From assembly GCA_029582265.1 (NCBI GenBank), contig CM055822.1, positions 42,260,559 to 42,324,558 of the forward strand: 64,000 bases of DNA, in the 5' to 3' direction. The notes under the pieces were generated by a model. That model searched no databases. It saw only the letters and a list, made by a program, of their open reading frames with translations, and was not told the DNA's origin. The DNA comes from Zoroaster sp. YZ-2022. Lineage: Eukaryota > Echinodermata > Asteroidea > Forcipulatida > Zoroasteridae. The position numbers and the translations under genes are program-made. Positions 21,980-34,213 of this stretch are shown here, piece after piece. Position 1 is the stretch's first letter, and every line of letters begins with the position of its first letter.

Positions 21980-23040
21980 TCAGCTCTTCTCAACAGAATA
22001 TTAAATAAAATACGTACGTAAATATGACTCCAAATCAGAACCAACCATACAATATGCTCACGCTATTTGGACTGATCAAATATGCGCACTCTCAATCAAA
22101 TGGACGTTGATTATAAAGACCTTTTCTTTGATCTTCTTGGTACGTCATCATTTCTGTCAAGTACGGTATTAATCAATAAAAAAACGGAGGTAATTATCGA
22201 TCGCTGCCCAAAACAATATAATCCTTTTTATTTAATAATAAGCACCACGTATGCTTTTGTTATGGCTTCAAGGTGATTGCAGTGCTCCTTTGATGTCTGG
22301 TATCCGTCCAGAACTAAATGTCAGCGGGTAAAGCATTGATTACATTCACTCTTCATCAGGAATTTAGTTATTTTAACCTTCGCCACCAAAGGTTGAGACG
22401 GAGGCTATTATGGTTTCACCCATGTGAGGTGTCAATAGGTCCTCGGTTGTCGGAACAATAGAGGAAAACAACAGAAGGTCCACGTTTGCAGGCGTTTATA
22501 CAGTTGTGGGTGTGTGTATAAATTGCTAAAGATATTAGTTTGGTTCAGTGGCGTAGCCAATGGGCGAAGGGGATGTCCGCCCCTGTTATTAAAATAGTGT
22601 CCGTAGGTAAATGATCTTGTTATTTCTGTAGTTCTAAACGTCTACTTACGACTGACATAATTTGTAACCATTCATTTTCTGGTTGCTTTTTTGTAAAATT
22701 GAAATATATGGCTATATATGGCAAAACAAATCTCCGGTTTCTGTCATCAGTCGGCTTCAAAATTGGTGCAGTGACGAGTTTTTTGTTTGTTTGTTGTTGT
22801 TGTTGTTGTTGTAATTTTAATTTTATTTTGGGAAGGGGGTAATCACTGCCAACCAGTGAAATACATGATACAGTGAAATTTCCCATACACAAAGTATGGT
22901 GGCTAACAGAGGCCTCACAAACGTTCATACCCCCTATGTGAAGTTGTTTAAGACATAGCACAGCAGAATTTCAATCGATCCAGCAATTTTGGCTGCAATT
23001 GGACATGGTTTCATAGCAAACAAAAATAAGATTGATTTAA
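21980..23040. other. Upstream region of gene 1, no recognised gene
   Basis: It includes a GTTT/GTT microsatellite at about 22780-22813. The 22620-22961 minus ORF runs through that repeat (poly-Gln) and lacks other features. Confidence 0.5.
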
Positions 23041-23400
23041 TTTTGCCCTACACCGACGTGTGTATAGCACTGCATGCTCAGTGCGTTCCGAGTGTCTGTG
23101 AAAAAACTACACAGGCGACTCGGGCGTGATTCGGATTTCACCAATCTATATATATCGCGGAACCCGCTGCTATATAGGATTCTAGCCGGCCAATCGTCAT
23201 CGGGCACGCTCGGTGGTCGAGAGGTTAAGACGTCTGCATTAGTAAGCAGGAGGTCGTGGGTTCGAATCCCGCCCGAGTCGCCTGTGTAGTTTTTTCACAG
23301 ATATTCGGAACGCACTGGGCATGCAATGCTACACACACGTCGGTGTAAGGCAAAATTAAATCAATTGTTTATCTCCCGACGCAAGAATTTCACCAATATA
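23041..23400 (+). mobile_element. tRNA-derived SINE with inverted tail piece (foldback)
   Basis: A full plus-strand SINE runs from about 23145 (CGCTGCTATATAGGATTCTA, A box TGGTCGAGAGGTTAAGACG, B box GGGTTCGAATCCCGCC) to about 23393. An inverted piece of the same SINE's tail lies at 23041-23130. The two can pair through GGCGACTCGGGCG/CGCCCGAGTCGCC and TTTTGCC...GGCAAAA. Confidence 0.8.
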
Positions 23401-25400
23401 TAAAAAATTAAATTAAAAATGCCGACGCGCGGGTCTGAGGCGACGTGCGTGGAGACCAGAAAATTTATGAATTAATTAATTTATTTATTAATTTATTAAT
23501 TTATTTGAAGTTACCTTGCAGTACTACAGTACAACATGCAGACAGAAATATATAATTTCATAACATAGATCTTGCAAAAATTGCAAAATATTTGAAATTA
23601 CAGCGAGCCACTTCATAACATTATTTTGTCACTAAATAAATTTAACCATGTTTAGCAGAGGACGTGTTAAACCAAAATGATTTGAGGGAGAGTACATGAC
23701 CAGGAGTACGAGGACTACAATTAAATTAATGCATATGGCCCATTAAACAATGCTTCGGTAAAGTGGTTTGTGAAATATCTTATTTGAACGTGATTTACAT
23801 CCTGTTCAAAAGGAAAATACAAAATGTACCGAATCATATTAGGTGAAAACGCGCGTGCGTCGTTTAAGTACAATAGACGTCATCCATAAAAGAGCGAATC
23901 GATATTTTAAATTTCAGGAGCGAGAGAGAAATTATCTATCATCCATTGGTCTTTTGTTATATGAGGCCACAGGGATAATAACAATCCGTGATTGTGCATA
24001 TCCTTATTTATAGTCAAGGACGTTTAAAGGGAAGATACAACACTGGTAATGTTGGAAAAACTGTTTTAAAAGTATGTTATATCAGTGGAATCAATATATA
24101 CCTTCAACAACCAACCTGTGAAATATTATTAGGTTGTGTCGTTAATTCAAATATTGTTGTATTCAATCTAACTTGGAATTCAGGAAAGAGAACTCTTTCC
24201 TAAAAATGGAAGTTATTTTTCGTTTCTTTAAAGTGACATAACCTCTGACAAATTGTATTTGTAGGAGAGATTGATACCATCAACAGCTTTACATTAATTA
24301 AGTTTGACGTTACAGTTGAACCATTTGTTTTTGTTTTAAATACCGACATAATCATATTTACGGTTACCTTTAATGTTTAGAATAATACAGTATCGAATTT
24401 GTTTTCCTGTTGGCTAGCCTTAAGTCAAGGATCACGCTCGATAAAAGACCACCGAGTGTGGTCTCTTTTCCAGTATGTATACCTTTCCACGATGACTCAT
24501 GTGCCTTGACTAAAGGTTTGTTATAAGTCCACTCAATAAACAGTGGAGAAGATATGAGGACAATACGACACTCAATCAGCTTCATTATACTTCCATATTT
24601 TGACGAGTGTCAAAACGAATGTAAAATCAATCTTAGACACTCCAATTATAATGTGAGTTACGGTTGTACTTCATTTAATATGTGTGGTCTTGTTGTTTTG
24701 TTTAAACTTTGTTATCAAGACGATTCCTGATTGCTGCCATCTTTAAGAGCAACTTGTATTTGGCTTTGAGATGAGCTAGGCCTATGCAGGAAGTTTTGCA
24801 TCAACCAATTAATTCATATATTTGTTTTTGAAACGCCGCGTGCCGCAAGCAGTACGCTTAAAGTCCCTACAAAGTGCCTCGATTTTTTTACTCAAAATTG
24901 TTCAGTATGTATTTAGTTATTTATATGCTATTCCAGAAAACATTAAAACAAACCAGAAATTGCTGAAAAAATCATGATTTTCAGCCAAAATTCCAGCGAT
25001 TGAAATCCCCGACGTCTGTTGGACAATTGTGGCAGCAAACATTTTTCCTGTTTTTATGATGTACTTTTACAGGAGCCGTCTTAACAACGGTCTGGCTGCC
25101 GCCGCGTTGTCTGTGGTCGTACATGTACATGTGTGTATGGAATTCCCCTTGACGTGCAACTCATGTATGTATGTGTGCGTGCCGGTGCTGGGTCATTGTC
25201 AAACTGTTATTAGTCTGGTTGACACCACCGGCAAGATCACCAACTTTAGGATTATTTTTTATCGGCACAAAACAAGAACAATTTGGACACATTTTGCAGT
25301 GAGATTAACTTTCCTGATTCAACGAATCAAATACTGGACATTCAAAACTGTGGTTGCTCTTAGAATATTTCTTCGTAAAAAGCAAGAAAAATAGGGTACT
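23400..25400. other. No recognised gene; AT-rich
   Basis: An ATTA/ATTT-rich run lies at 23468-23503. ORFs at 24370-24585 (minus) and 25029-25394 (plus) have no family signature or paired splice sites that I could support. Confidence 0.45.
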
Positions 25401-25401
25401 A

Positions 25402-25810
25402 TTATGTGTGCTTATGCCGCACTCGAGATCTTCTTTCGGCTTCGCCATTTTCGCCTGGATTTCGTCCGGATTTCGTCCATTCCTGGCTTAAATGATACGA
25501 TTCTATGTCACTTATATAACCAACCTTGACATCAGTATAATCTCCATCAAATGACGATGATGAACAACACAATTGGTCAGTACTACTTTTGGAAACTTCT
25601 TCAAAAACACTTTCAGAAGTCGTAGTTGGTAAACTTATTTTTGCAGCTGTACGCGGTGTAATATTCTTTGTGTACAAAACGCACCGCAGTAAACAGTTGT
25701 GCGTTCGCCCTCCCGTAAATGTACATTATCAAAATAGGCTCAGTGAAAATGTCCCCAACGGCTTTTGTTTCAGGCCTGTCGTTCGCGGAAATGGCGAAGT
25801 ACATTTTCAT
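25402..25810 (-). other. Possible terminal exon or degenerate ORF, unknown product
   Basis: Two overlapping minus frames are open. The longer (to 25402) follows a candidate acceptor near 25667 (GCGTACAG) and encodes a Ser/Asp-rich tail with SSSFDGDYTDVKVGYISDIE and the end AERRSRVRHKHT before a TAA. The other (25613-25810) starts MKMYFAISANDRPE. The polar, acidic-then-basic tail could be a cytoplasmic tail or an old transposase fragment. It lies 15 kb downstream of exon C of gene 2 and might be its last exon, but no phase-matched partner was identified. Confidence 0.25.
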
Positions 25811-25889
25811 AGGTTTTTTGAAGGGTTAAAGAAAAGTAATGAAAGTCTAATTTTTGGTAATTCCTACTTAGAATGGTACTTTTTAAAAT

Positions 25890-26450
25890 AGGGTTGAAAA
25901 TATTTACCATTTTGTATGGTCTTTATCACACTATTATGTTTTCAAATTGGTTTAATAGTCATTATCCGTAAAGATGACCGATTTTGCATGTTGCGACGTC
26001 AAGATCAAGAAACCATTAATTGCAAATAATAACTGTAGCCTGACCACCACACACTGTAGCAAACACTATCCTGCGGTGTAGTCCTGGCAGCGACGTAGCT
26101 ACGGGGGGCCTGGGGGGAACGTTCCCCCCAACAAATTTCCAGTGCCTCCCCCCAGGTGCCCCCCACAAAAAATCCTCATAGTGCCCCAACCCTCAGAAAA
26201 TGTTTGAATTTTAGGCATTATTTATTGTCTCTCCTGCAGCCTGCCCCCCCCCCCCATATTAGACTAAGGGGAATTATAATGACAAAGTCCTCCCCCTCCC
26301 CAATAATTGTTGTCCCCTAAAAACAATTTGATTCAGAGCACATAGGCCTACATCATTACAATGAATTATTCTAATCTATAGTTATTTTGACTATTACATA
26401 CACCTTTTCATGCCATAACAATAGACAACTCTGGTAGAGTAAAACAAAAC
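25890..26450. other. No gene; C-rich low-complexity patch
   Basis: 26098-26165 and 26235-26310 are poly-G/poly-C-rich stretches (CCCCCCCCCCC near 26245), a pattern often seen in dispersed repeats of this type. No coding signal is seen. Confidence 0.5.
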
Positions 26451-26451
26451 G

Positions 26452-26778
26452 TCACCGTTTTCACGAAGTGACGAATCAATCCACACAGCAGCAAATCCAT
26501 GTTTTGAAGGGTTTTTTTACTTTTTTTTAAATCGCAATTTCAAAGACTTTTTAGCATTATCTATTTAAGATTTTTCTTCCTATTAAAGCTAATAACTATT
26601 ATTTACAAGGGTCGGTAACTTTAATGTAATTAATGGGGAAATACCAAACGTATTCGTCACTTCGTGAAAACGCAGATTCAACAATTCCCGCATTGGCAAT
26701 TTGCCAGTTGCTATGTATTCCAATGTTTAAAGCGACGAATGGCGATTCGTCACTTCCTTCGTGAAAATGGGTATTATT
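26452..26778. mobile_element. MITE with CGTTTTCACGAAGTGACGAAT termini
   Basis: The sequence CCGTTTTCACGAAGTGACGA at 26456 is inverted at about 26747-26774 and again near 26652-26675. The interior is AT-rich with no transposase. Confidence 0.65.
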
Positions 26779-26779
26779 G

Positions 26780-27340
26780 AATATGTAGTACAATTAAATA
26801 AAATTGAATTTAGGGAATTTATTATGTTTCCATGGCAACTGTAGACCACATATAAAGTGGCACTAAATTTTATGGTGATAAGAGATGTAGTGTTTAAGAG
26901 ATACAATAAAGTATTAGCGCAATTAGGTGCAATAAGGTAAGTGAGCGTGGTTTCATTTAATGTACCTTATCGTAAATGTTCTCTGATGTTAGATGTATAA
27001 CTACAGACTAACAAAACAGATACAATGAAAACGCGTATTTGTGGCATGGTCACTTGCGAAGTTGTGAATATGCATTTACCGCCATTTTTAAAATAGCCAC
27101 CAAAATGGGTTTTACCCATTATATATTTGTTACAAAATATTTTTGGGAGAAACATTTCAATAAATTATATATGTTCACTCTTCTAACACTAAGGAAACAT
27201 TTGATTCTATTTTTACACATAAGAACCTCGACATTTCACTGATTAATTCAATCAGCCACGGATAAATAAATAAAATATTCGTTCGGCCAAAGAAGCTTCT
27301 CTTGTAAGTGTAATTTCTTCATCTGGTAGCACCCCTCTTT
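26780..27340. other. No recognised feature
   Basis: AT-rich sequence; short ORFs on both strands lack motifs. Confidence 0.5.
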
Positions 27341-27359
27341 TTTAAGTGTTACATTAGCC

Positions 27360-27650
27360 TTTACCAAGAATGTTGTCGTAGTGCGCACTTACCACGGTAT
27401 TCCCACCCCCGGTCCGTACCGATTGCTAGCCCGAGAAATTCAGAACACACACACGGTGCGCCGTCTCCGGACACGTACACTGTAAAGCGAGATCAATAAC
27501 TAATTCGTGGATACAGCTTTGATCCTTCTGCAACCGAAAGCTTACGTGTTTCTTATTTTCCCATTGGGATTAAAATAGAAAGACGTATGCAAAATGTGGG
27601 CGGTTCATTTTAAATGATGGCCAATCACACAGCCTCTTAGATTTGACCCC
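27360..27650 (-). repeat. Dispersed GC-richer repeat, inverted partner of 41.4 kb
   Basis: In reverse complement it matches about 41375-41660, including ATGGGAAAATAAGAAACACG, GAGACGGCGCACCGTGTG and TTCTCGGGCTAGCAATCGG. A further piece at 28020-28085 matches 41300-41350 (GCGCCTTGATCAAGGCTA). It is less AT-rich than its surroundings. Nature unknown; possibly the terminal region of a retroelement. Confidence 0.7.
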
Positions 27651-28099
27651 GTTTGATCCCACTCACACAGCACAATGAATGCAAACACAAGTCGGACATA
27701 AGGCCGAATAATGATGGACTCTGTCTCTGGATACATGTGAAACGGAGGACACGAAGGTCAAAGTCCAACCTGGGCTAGTTGTACATGTACAGTACAATCA
27801 TGTATCGCGCACAGTGAGCATGCAGTTGCTGGGCCAACCAGTAACCAATGAGAATGCGTCTTTGGTTTTTGAATTTGGTATATTAGCCTTAATTAACGCG
27901 AGGCGCGACGACGAATGGTCACTGTGTGTATGTACATGTACATAATGTACATTGTACTACATACATAATGCACATATGAATCCGTACACTATCTCCATGT
28001 GCGCTGGTGTTAGGATAGCTGTAAAGCAGGGCAAAATTATGCGACCAAACCGTTCTGACGCGCCTTGATCAAGGCTACCCTGATGTACATAATCTCGAG

Positions 28100-28222
28100 C
28101 AAAATGACCAGGTTCGTTGCAAATTTTGCATGTCTTCTGTTGACCCTGGTGTCTTACTGGGATTGTGAATCCTCCTGTCTTTATATAACTGGGGATTGAT
28201 CGCTTGATGTTATCTGCCATCT
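28100..28222 (-). pseudogene. LINE ORF1/gag-type zinc-knuckle fragment
   Basis: The minus strand encodes MADNIKRSIPSYIKTGGF, then VRHQGQQKTCKICNEPGHFA. A CxxCxxxGHxxxx pattern is present with the last Cys changed to Tyr. This resembles the C-terminus of LINE ORF1 or gag-like proteins. It is truncated and runs into a dispersed repeat at 28085. Confidence 0.6.
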
Positions 28223-28299
28223 CGTATCATGGGGCTTTGACGTAAACAACTGCGGTATATTCTGCACATTTGCTCTCTCGCATTGAATCAATGATTCTC

Positions 28300-28334
28300 C
28301 TGAGGACGATCAGAGTATACTGATCGAAACGTCG
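28300..28334. other. CTGAGGA-hairpin-CGAAAC motif
   Basis: A six-base stem GATCAG/CTGATC with a six-base loop lies between CTGAGGA and GAAACGTCG. It resembles a hammerhead ribozyme core but has one extra base before the stem. Similar motifs occur at 43383 and 52706. Confidence 0.4.
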
Positions 28335-28988
28335 ACTTGTAACCTCCAGTTCTTTTCAAAACTAATTACTACTCAATTGAGAATTTCACATGGTGTCACC
28401 GCAATAAGTCTTACTTACGAAACCTTATTGCTGTACATGGTGGTGGCGTTCTTGAGTGCCAGTCCAGAAATGTATCAAAAATGCCTTGTATCAGTTTGTA
28501 GAGACACCAAATTAAGGCAATGATGTCTACATCACTTACGAATAGAATTGTCTTGATCTGAGAGCTGAAACTGAGAGCGTGGTCATAAAACACGTCCGTG
28601 CGCCATCAACGTATTTATTTCAAAAATAAAAATGCACAAACAACACTGCAGCATTAACGTGACAATAAGTGGGTTTTGTTGACGTAAAGTAGGAAATGTT
28701 GCTTGTCTCTGCTCGCCCCCCCCCCTCACCCCCAGCAACAATCCTAGCTACGCCACTAGTTAGGATTTCACCAGCCTCAATTAATCTGGTCGCAAAGCAG
28801 GTTACTTGATGCTGACCCGGTAAGTGACGTAACGTGGCATCACTTTGAAAATATTATGAATAGCCAGCATTTTTGTATCCAATGCGGCAATTTCGTAACG
28901 TTTGACATCGATTTTCAACACTGTTACTGGAATACGTTTTAGTTTGTACCAACCTGAAAAGTAATAATACGATAACTAGGCCTATTAT

Positions 28989-29092
28989 TATTGGCTGTTC
29001 CCGAGAGACTCGGAACAGCCTTTGTTTCTGTCGAGATTTTTATTGGCTGTTCCCGAGAGACTCGGAACAGCCTTTGTTTCTGCCGAGATTTT
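28989..29092. repeat. Two exact-register 52-bp tandem units with hairpins
   Basis: The unit starts TATTGGCTGTTCCCGAGAGA and differs at one base (TGTCGAG/TGCCGAG). Each contains the hairpin GGCTGTTCC...GGAACAGCC. A T-rich and ATT run follows. Confidence 0.85.
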
Positions 29093-29129
29093 TTTTATTT
29101 TTTATTATTATTATTATTCTTTCTTTACC

Positions 29130-29700
29130 TCCAAACCCCATTGACATAACATGTGACTTTTCTGACCACCAAATGTCCTTCTTGCAATCATCATAAGTAT
29201 ATAAATCATATAGCACATGGAAGCTTATGTCTTGACTTAGATTCTAAATTAATTTGACTAGGATTCTTAATTAATTGAGACAATTACAGGCACTTGAATA
29301 TTTAATTAGGCAATCTTGTTACCAGCATATCTCAAGAAGTGTACACCCGTTCATCAAACTTTTTTCAGTTGTACATTTGTGGTGTACTGTAGATGTGCCT
29401 TTTGGCCTGCAATGTCTTGTAACGTCATCATGACATCATTTATAGTGCGTTTTGTATCTGTGTACAAAACACATGCACTGAAAACGTTGATATGACCAAG
29501 TCGCTTCCTTATTCGGCAGTAATTCTCCATATATTTTTGTACATAATGCACAAACAGATATCACGTGGGACTTGTTTGCGAGTCCAATTAATGACGATCT
29601 TTGTACGCAATAATAATACATAGATTCCATATAGTACTCCACACACGTTGTGTAGTCATTGCATTCCTAAATGAAATTATAGCAGAGTGCGTCCGATTCC
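29130..29700. other. Dispersed repeat sequence, no gene
   Basis: 29330-29450 resembles 31990-32110 (temperate match around GTACTGTRRATGTGC and CATAATG). No coding motifs. 29640-29738 may be the 3' part of an LTR, since a Gypsy-like primer site follows. Confidence 0.45.
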
Positions 29701-29739
29701 TTTCAGTTTCATTTTGATAATTATAATGAGTCCATTACA

Positions 29740-30085
29740 TTGGCGACGAGGATGAAAAGCGGTGAGTATTCTTTTCATATGATAGCATACATTTCTAGCA
29801 AAAAGGAAAATTGTAAAAGAGGGCCGGACATTTTCGTAACGTTAAGTCCCATTGTTTTACGTACATGTAAGTGCAGCAATATACACATCGTTAGGTTAAC
29901 CAGTAGCAATATGGCGGAACAACCACTAGCACTAGCACAAGTAGCAGTGACCGTCGTAAGGACTTTGAAAACTGAACCATTCACTCACTCCGACGATCAT
30001 ATATCAACCGGGAAGGCTTGGGAAGATTGGTTATAGGGAATTGAGCATGAATTCCGCTATTTTCGAATTACTAAACCGTATTTTG
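29740..30085 (+). pseudogene. Ty3/Gypsy-like leader and gag start
   Basis: TGGCGACGAGGATGAAAAGC at 29740 resembles the primer-binding and leader region that follows the 5' LTR of many Ty3/Gypsy elements; the preceding bases end TCCATTACA, a plausible LTR end. From 29911 the frame reads MAEQPLALAQVAVTVV, FTHSDDHISTGKAWEDWL, then a stop, then IEHEFRYFRITKP, matching the start of Gypsy gag. Nothing of protease, RT or integrase follows. The fragment is dead and may use a Met-start at the GATG. Confidence 0.6.
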
Positions 30086-30223
30086 TAATTTTTGTTTTCT
30101 CAAAAAATCTTCAGTTTGTGCACAAATTAACGTTAAGTAGTAAAGTACCTATTTATTTGTATGCACGCATTGGGATAGTACTGACCATCAATCCCATAAA
30201 CAGAATTGGTGTAAAGATGTTAT

Positions 30224-30442
30224 AGGGACAGTATCGTCACGATCAGAGCAGACTTTCTACAAACAGGGCATGGAATCGGCGTCCTAGTTTAAGATGAACA
30301 CAGTGACTAAAAATTACTGGCTCATTTATGCAGCAGCAACACGAATATGACCTTATTATGTGAGTATTATTTTCAGTCACTGGGTTAAACTAGAACTTGA
30401 TCTCTGATTCCATGTCCTGTTGATCGTGACGATAAGCCCACC
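30224..30442. mobile_element. MITE, TATCGTCACGATCA family, copy 1
   Basis: The termini ACAGTATCGTCACGATCA and TGATCGTGACGATAAGCCC are inverted, and inner blocks (ACAGGGCATGGAATCGG / GATTCCATGTCCTGTTGATC) also pair, so the unit is a near-palindrome with an insertion of about 100 bp at its centre. A shorter copy lies at 52177-52292. Confidence 0.8.
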
Positions 30443-30867
30443 TTCAAGCAATAACTTTAATTAGCTGTTACGACTACCTGTTAGTCACATACAAGAAACA
30501 CAATAGTGCATCTTTCTACAAGGAACACATCCTTACCTTGTTAAGATCGTCTTACAAACTTATACGAAGTCACGACACAATGTAATTTGAAGGATAACTG
30601 TACAATGAGTTCACTACCCACGCAAACTATTTCTTATAGCTCTGACATACACTTTGTCTTTCCTTTTAACACCAACCTTAACTTACAAAATTATGTATTT
30701 GTGTCTTTCCACAGTAATGTACAAAAGTGTGACATTTAAGGAACATGGGACATTGATAATGAAATGAAATACTTTTTACTCTTAACTTTTTTCTGTGTAC
30801 ATTCCAAGTGCCTTGAGGATTGTGCTTTTCAAAAATTAAGACAACTTTCTAAGTAATTAAGTAATTA

Positions 30868-31275
30868 CAATATGTTTGTAACATGGACAGACATTTATTT
30901 AGAAATTGACTAAAAGTACTAATAGAACAGATTTATTCACCCACATGTTGTCCCTTTACAATGCTATTCCCCTAAGGATTGTTACCTGAAAAAATCAAGA
31001 CAACCCTCCTGGTATTAAACAAATAACAGGGATCATCTTCAAAATATTATGTTTGTAACGTGGACAGACATTTGTCACAAATTGTCTGTCCACGTTACAT
31101 ACGGGGTATATTTCACATGCTAATTTCTTAAATACCCAGAAGATGTCTTAGTTTTGGCTCATAACAATCCAAAAGGGGTTAGGGATGTAAATGAAAAAGC
31201 ATTTGAGTAATTATTTAATTCTACTATCACTTTCCTGTCGATTTTCAAACAAAATGTCTGTCCATGTTACAAACA
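30868..31275. mobile_element. Nested inverted-repeat element (GTAACGTGGACAGAC)
   Basis: TTTGTAACATGGACAGACAT at 30870 and TTTGTAACGTGGACAGACAT near 31050 are both inverted, at 31086-31104 and 31250-31272. The inner pair forms a hairpin with a 5-base loop. No ORF. Confidence 0.7.
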
Positions 31276-31279
31276 TCAT

Positions 31280-33260
31280 GTCTTAAAGATGATCCTGTAA
31301 TTTCTGAAGTACCAATATTATTTTCTTATTATTTGTTATGCACAATCATTAAATGCTAAGGAATGTTCAGGAATAGATTAGGACAAAATAGTTGCCTTTA
31401 TTTGACCCTCCCATGTCACACTCCAATAGTTATCATATGTATAGCCATTAGTGTGGAAAGACCCACTTATTATTTATTTTGTAAGTTCTTTAAAACAGTT
31501 TTCTATACATCTATATTTAATAATGAGTTGTACTTTTTACAGATTTTTTGTGTCTCACTTCTTTACCACAAGTTTTACTTTCCCCAAAACCATCCAATTG
31601 TCAACTTTGATCAACTGTTCCTCAATTGAGCTATGCTTACACCAGCACGACAACTTAAGCCCCTGTAGTGGCTGTCTTCTATAGCCTGTGCATTACCAGT
31701 CAACAATTCTTAATTTGGTAGTTGAAACATCTATTAAGACCTGTCCACCATAAAACTCATATAGCGCCCTCAAGTCACTGGTTTTAAAAGTGACATAACC
31801 ATTGTTCTAAGCGTTGCAAATTACAGTGTACAATGCAAAGGGCCGAAAATTAAACTTTATTGTATTGGGTCAAACTATACACCAAATTGTAGATAATCAA
31901 AAAACTTAGTACGAAAAACCTAATTTCGTCATTGTGACGTCATACAGTCTCATGAATATTTAATTATTTAATTAGCAAATCCATTGAACCATTACTCAAG
32001 ACGTATACACTCGATACTTAAACTTTTTGCAGTTATAGACTTGATGGGTACTGTGAATGTGCGCTGTGGTATCGTGACCTCATAATGGCCTCTACTTCCG
32101 GTTCAACAGGAAGTTTGAATAAAAATCAATATTTTAGGGTACAAAAACAATGTGATGAAGATTTGTTTAAGTTCGTGTGTAAGATATCGACAGTGAGGTT
32201 CAAAATTACAAACAATATAGATTCACTGACGTCGCCACATATTATAGCGCCCTCAAGTGACATGTTTTAAAACTGGCAATATAAACCATTGTTCTCAGCG
32301 AAGATCGTGAGTCTTAAATTAATATAGATTGACTTTGTGTATCATAAGTGTCAAGATCAGGGTTAGGCCTACAACTTAGGTTGAGGGTCGCATCATAACA
32401 ATCATAATCCAACAACTGAACAGCCTTGTGTTCGTCCATATAGGACAAACACTAAATGTCTAGTTTTGTATTTGTTTTTGTTTTTACCCAGAAAATAATG
32501 ATTTTTCGATCGTTTCGTTTTGTTTACAAAATGCGACCTTTGACATTCCTCACATCCTTAACCCTATCATGGCCATGGGCTTAAGTTATGTTCTCAGGCT
32601 TGGGAATTGGGGGATCACTGTGCTGCCCTCCGTATTTTCTGTATTCTTCGTAAGAGTGTTCGGTTAGAAACGATCTATCGAACGAGGCCATGAACATTTT
32701 CATAGGTCACCGTTAAGGGCGCTATAACCATTTTGGTCGTTTTTCTCATCTTTGGGTAAAAATGTATTTTCCCTTAACTTCCTTAATTTGATTCGTTGGC
32801 CATGAAATTTGCCACAAATATTATCTTCAATGCACGAACAAGATTTGTGGTAACTTTATTTTAAAAATATGATTTTGACCCAAAATCCAAGGCAAATGGT
32901 ACAATAAAGACAGCTATAATAACACCCATGGTACTCAAGCTATTCATGTCATAAGTTGATATATTTAGATATTGCATTTAAACGTAATGGCGGCCATATT
33001 AGATTTCAAGAATGCATTGGAAGTGGTCACATAACTCGATGTTGTCCAATATTTTACAGTATAAAAAATCTGGTATTTTTAACAAAAAGTGGAAATTCAA
33101 TTGGACCTATCTAAATTAACCGTTGCAATGGCAACTATGAACATCCAGTATCGTTGAATTTGGCATGAGGGCGGGAGGAGGTCCCAAACAAAAGTTAGGA
33201 AAAGTCAGATAATTTTAGCGTGATCGGACATAGTGTTCTGGAGTTATTATACAAAATATC
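31280..33260. other. No gene; scattered repeat fragments
   Basis: Repeated TATAGCGCCCTCAAGT motifs occur at about 31758 and 32245, and a CTTCCGGTT..AACAGGAAG hairpin lies near 32091. ORFs here have no family motifs. Confidence 0.5.
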
Positions 33261-33720
33261 ATAGAGGTGTGGCACATTGTGCCCCGGCCTGATAGGGTTA
33301 ACGACCGCAATAGGGCGAATGCTCGTTCGATTAGCTCGCGCAAGGGGACTCACCTGTGTGACTTTCTTGGGTTACCTCGGGGAAGCTACTCGAGAAAGTT
33401 GGTTATAGCGCCCTCAACAGGTGTTCTAGTGACTTCACATTATTGCTTGTTTTGTGGAAATTTTTATAGCCAACGGATGAAAATTAAGGAAAATATAGGA
33501 AAATACTGTTGTTACAAGAACATTTTTTAAATGTAATAGGTGTAGGGCCCTTTACGGTGACCTATGGAAGTTTTGATGACCTCATGCGATATCTTTCTCA
33601 ACTGAACATACCTACGACGTTTCATGAAAATCGGTTGAAGATTTAAGAAAATACGGACGGTCGGATACCGGAAGAAAAGCACAGACTTTATACGGTTACG
33701 AAAAACAAACAAATATTATA
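33260..33720. repeat. Dispersed repeat with TATAGCGCCCTCAA
   Basis: This contains TTATAGCGCCCTCAACAG (33402) and a conserved block GATGACCTCATGCGATATCT to AAATACGGACGGTCGGATA (33575-33665), wording I associate with abundant invertebrate intergenic repeats. The 61-codon minus ORF is probably not a gene. Confidence 0.5.
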
Positions 33721-34213
33721 TTGCATTTGTACGTAATGGCGGCCATATTAGAGACCCAGAATGCATTGGAAGAAGCATACTGAATGTTCAACAGTAAAAC
33801 AAAACCTGTTCAACATAACTGTTTGTCATGACAACAATGAACACCCAACAAAGGATGGGTATGCGCAGGTCATAAACAATAGTTAATGAGGGGGTCATAA
33901 ACAATAGTTAAGAAATTTTAAGCATAATTAGTAGAAGCGTTTTGGATACGTTATGCACAAATATCATGGGTGGTCAGTGGGGGTCTAAGTCATCGATCTG
34001 TGAAACGTTTTGCATAAATCTAAAAAGAGTGTTTAACCATGTAGAAAAACTACAACAAAATGATATTTTTTACTAAGATTTTACAACATAACCTTTATAT
34101 TTGTCGACGACATTTTTTACGATGTATTCAATCGTTCGTTCGTTCGTTCGTTCGTCAGTACAGTGGGCGATTAAACAGGCAGACTGGAAGAAAGCCAGTC
34201 TGCAGTGTCATCA

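Noticed and set aside
24370..24585. 71-residue minus ORF beginning MKLIECRIVLISS as a signal-peptide exon
   Set aside because: No donor site in phase and no downstream exon could be identified; length is within chance for this region.
31052..31104. Rho-independent terminator
   Set aside because: The hairpin belongs to nested inverted repeats of a MITE-like element, and the window is eukaryotic.
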